From the NCBI GenBank assembly GCA_045539515.1, contig JAZQFN010000065.1, forward strand, positions 8,314 to 72,313: a DNA stretch of 64,000 nt, given 5' to 3'. The stretch's first letter is position 1. Each line of letters begins with the position of its first letter. The translations under genes and the position numbers were made by a program. This document shows positions 62,406 to 64,000 of this stretch, piece after piece. The notes beneath the pieces were generated by a model that did no database searches, had not been told where the DNA came from, and saw only the letters and a program-made list of their open reading frames with translations. The DNA comes from RGIG8748 sp045539515 (GTDB taxonomy: Bacteria > Bacillota > Clostridia > UMGS1810).

Positions 62406-63833
62406 TTATCTATCCTGAATCACTCTGTATATAATCCTCATTATATTTTCCTGTCCTGTGTGGAAATCCATTCTGTTGTATTTATGTTCAATGTTCCACA
62501 CTCTCTCGCTCATTGTAGTAAGATTATCCACAACACGGGTTATCTCCGATTCAAAGGTTCCTTCCCATGCACATACCATAGCCCCCAGCATACGGTCTGT
62601 AGGTTCTATGATTATGGGCTTTTCTGTTGCCTTTGAATGTTCAAACACATTCTGCCATTTATATACATTCCAGTCGTAAACCTCATCTATGCCCCACCAA
62701 CGGAATTTGGGGTGGGAGCCGGGCACTATGTAAAGAGGTACCCAGGAAGCATTTATAATCTTAAATCCGGCATCAAGAAGCTCAGAAGGTGTCTGATATG
62801 AAGCATCCCATGCCACAACTATTGTTTCTTTTGAAATTTTTGCCGTACCTTCCTTGGGAAAACCCTCCCACACCATGGGAGTTCTGCCCAGGGAGAGCAC
62901 ATATTCCGTGAGTCTTGCTATGTAGTCACAGTATAGCTCTTTAACATCTGCTATGCCCTTTTCTTCCATATATTTACGGCATACACTGCAATTATCCCAC
63001 CGCTTGAAGTTGGCTTCGTCACCGCCTATATGAATATAGGGGGAATCGGGAAACATATCCGCAATTTCTTTAAGCAAAGTCTTATTTGCTTCCCACGCCT
63101 TTTCACTTCCGGCGCATATGAGAGTGTCGTCAACACATTCGAACTTTTCTATATTAAGACCCATATCGTCTTTGTCGGAGAAAATTTCGGGATAGGTTTC
63201 ATTAAACCGCCTTGCGTGACCGGGGCCCTCGTACTCGGGAATTATGATTACGCCTCTGTCTTTGGCGTATTTATTTAAATATTCTATCTCTTCATATGTG
63301 TAGCTCTCACCCTCTGTAGTAATAAGGGGAAAAGCCTTTGAAGGGAGAGTATACCTTTCGGTATCTATGAAGTGAAGCTGCAGATATTTGATTTTGCTTA
63401 TAAAGCACATATCTACATATTTAAGAAGCTTACTAAAAGGGTGCCACTCTCTTGCAAGGTCTGCCATAAAGGCTCTGTGATCTTTATCGGGGTAATCTTC
63501 TATGTAAAGATGTTCTATCTTTCCTTCTTTGTCCGGAAGCTGAAGAGCCGAGGCAAGACCGTAGAGTATGCCTTCATCGTCGGAAGCATAAATCTTAATG
63601 CCATTGCCTGCCTCTATTCTGTAATTTCCCTTCTCAACAGAGTTATCCTCAAAAAGTTCAATGCCGCCTTTGGAATTTTCCAATTTTCTGCCGTGAGCCT
63701 TAAGATACATATCAAAAAATATATCGGCATATTTCTGCCATTTTTCTTTGTAAGAAAACACGGCACACTTAAAGTCCGATATGCCTTCATTTGTAATCTT
63801 ATAAATTTTTGGAGTGGGTACCGGTCTTGGCAT
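62406..63833 (-). CDS. GH20 beta-N-acetylhexosaminidase, cytoplasmic
   Basis: This removes terminal beta-linked GlcNAc or GalNAc by substrate-assisted catalysis. An N-terminal GH20b-like domain (about 1-110) precedes the barrel ('DLAREWHPFSKLLKYVDMC' near 125). The catalytic pair Asp272-Glu273 lies in 'YIHIGGDEANF', and the substrate-binding Trp residues in 'PMVWEGF' and 'VVAWDAS'. The length of 475 residues is on the short side for the family, and there is no signal peptide. It is the first of the minus-strand carbohydrate genes, 40 bases before the multi-module genes. AAGGAGATGC precedes the start. Confidence 0.88.
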   Translation of the reverse strand: MPRPVPTPKIYKITNEGISDFKCAVFSYKEKWQKYADIFFDMYLKAHGRKLENSKGGIELFEDNSVEKGNYRIEAGNGIKIYASDDEGILYGLASALQLPDKEGKIEHLYIEDYPDKDHRAFMADLAREWHPFSKLLKYVDMCFISKIKYLQLHFIDTERYTLPSKAFPLITTEGESYTYEEIEYLNKYAKDRGVIIIPEYEGPGHARRFNETYPEIFSDKDDMGLNIEKFECVDDTLICAGSEKAWEANKTLLKEIADMFPDSPYIHIGGDEANFKRWDNCSVCRKYMEEKGIADVKELYCDYIARLTEYVLSLGRTPMVWEGFPKEGTAKISKETIVVAWDASYQTPSELLDAGFKIINASWVPLYIVPGSHPKFRWWGIDEVYDWNVYKWQNVFEHSKATEKPIIIEPTDRMLGAMVCAWEGTFESEITRVVDNLTTMSERVWNIEHKYNRMDFHTGQENIMRIIYRVIQDR

Positions 63834-64000
63834 AAAAGCATCTCCTTGTATTTAAAGCATAAGCAGTTGCGTCAGTATCCGAACCCGTTTTGGGTGCGTG
63901 TTTTTACGCCACTGCATTGTTAAAATTCTCGCAAATGCGTCAGCATTAGCTCCGTTTTTGCCTCGCATTGTCGCAAAAACACAGCACCGAAAATTCTTTG
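63834..64000. other. Region upstream of GH20 with no recognised gene
   Basis: It contains the GH20 ribosome-binding site and short GC-richer words (GCAAATGCG, TGCGTCAG repeated at 63870 and 63935). I see no clear promoter, terminator or coding region before the window ends. Confidence 0.3.

Overview
This window comes from a low-to-moderate GC, spore-forming Gram-positive anaerobe, most likely a member of the Clostridia. The evidence is a SpoIID-type protein, a YtfJ/GerW spore protein, a lysine riboswitch on an asd-dapA-dapB operon, the scpAB pair, strong Shine-Dalgarno sequences with several TTG/GTG starts, and secreted proteins with SLH and copper-amine-oxidase-like stalk domains. No phage, CRISPR array or intact transposase was seen. 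The genus cannot be fixed from the sequence; SLH-rich carbohydrate-degrading relatives such as Monoglobus are only a guess.

Layout. 1-2.2 kb: a remnant of a serine recombinase and a GGGtGRT / Fe-S scaffold gene pair on the minus strand. 2.3-7.1 kb: cytoplasmic GH29 fucosidase and GH94 phosphorylase separated by a 591-base, highly palindromic non-coding element. 7.1-9.1 kb: argC-argB. 9.2-15.3 kb (minus): asd-dapA-dapB under a lysine riboswitch, followed without an obvious terminator by an alpha/beta hydrolase and an alginate-lyase-family protein. 15.4-24.1 kb (plus): spoIID-like, queA, tgt, yajC, a TIGR04086 membrane protein, two stand-alone copies of the SecD P1 domain, a small unknown, secD, secF. 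24.2-30.2 kb (minus): tRNA-Leu(CAA), MATE exporter, unknown protein, lipid kinase, NhaC-type antiporter with an added CxxC-rich domain, aldose epimerase. 30.3-35 kb (plus): lysA, M50 protease, scpA, scpB, DUF2953 protein, ytfJ. 35-41.2 kb: orphan solute-binding lipoprotein, Gfo/Idh oxidoreductase, nitrilase-family hydrolase, 2-hydroxyacid dehydrogenase and a divergent AraC regulator. 41.5-63.8 kb (minus): a polysaccharide-utilisation region with a GH106-like hydrolase, two giant secreted DUF4962/heparinase-II/III-type lyases, two SLH proteins, a stalk-domain protein, two large secreted proteins built from shared unnamed modules, and GH20.

How the genes may work together (inference). The secreted lyases, tethered near SLH and stalk-domain proteins, would cut an acidic (possibly uronate-containing) polysaccharide outside the cell. 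The solute-binding protein would capture fragments. The signal-less GH106-like, GH29, GH94, GH20 and alginate-lyase-family enzymes, the esterase-like hydrolase, epimerase and oxidoreductases would finish degradation in the cytoplasm. The AraC protein is the best candidate regulator. The most unusual observations are the shared modules at the C-termini of the lyase and of two non-catalytic secreted proteins, the SecD P1-only paralogues beside secDF, the NhaC fusion, the palindromic element between GH29 and GH94, and two leader hairpins positioned to control translation.
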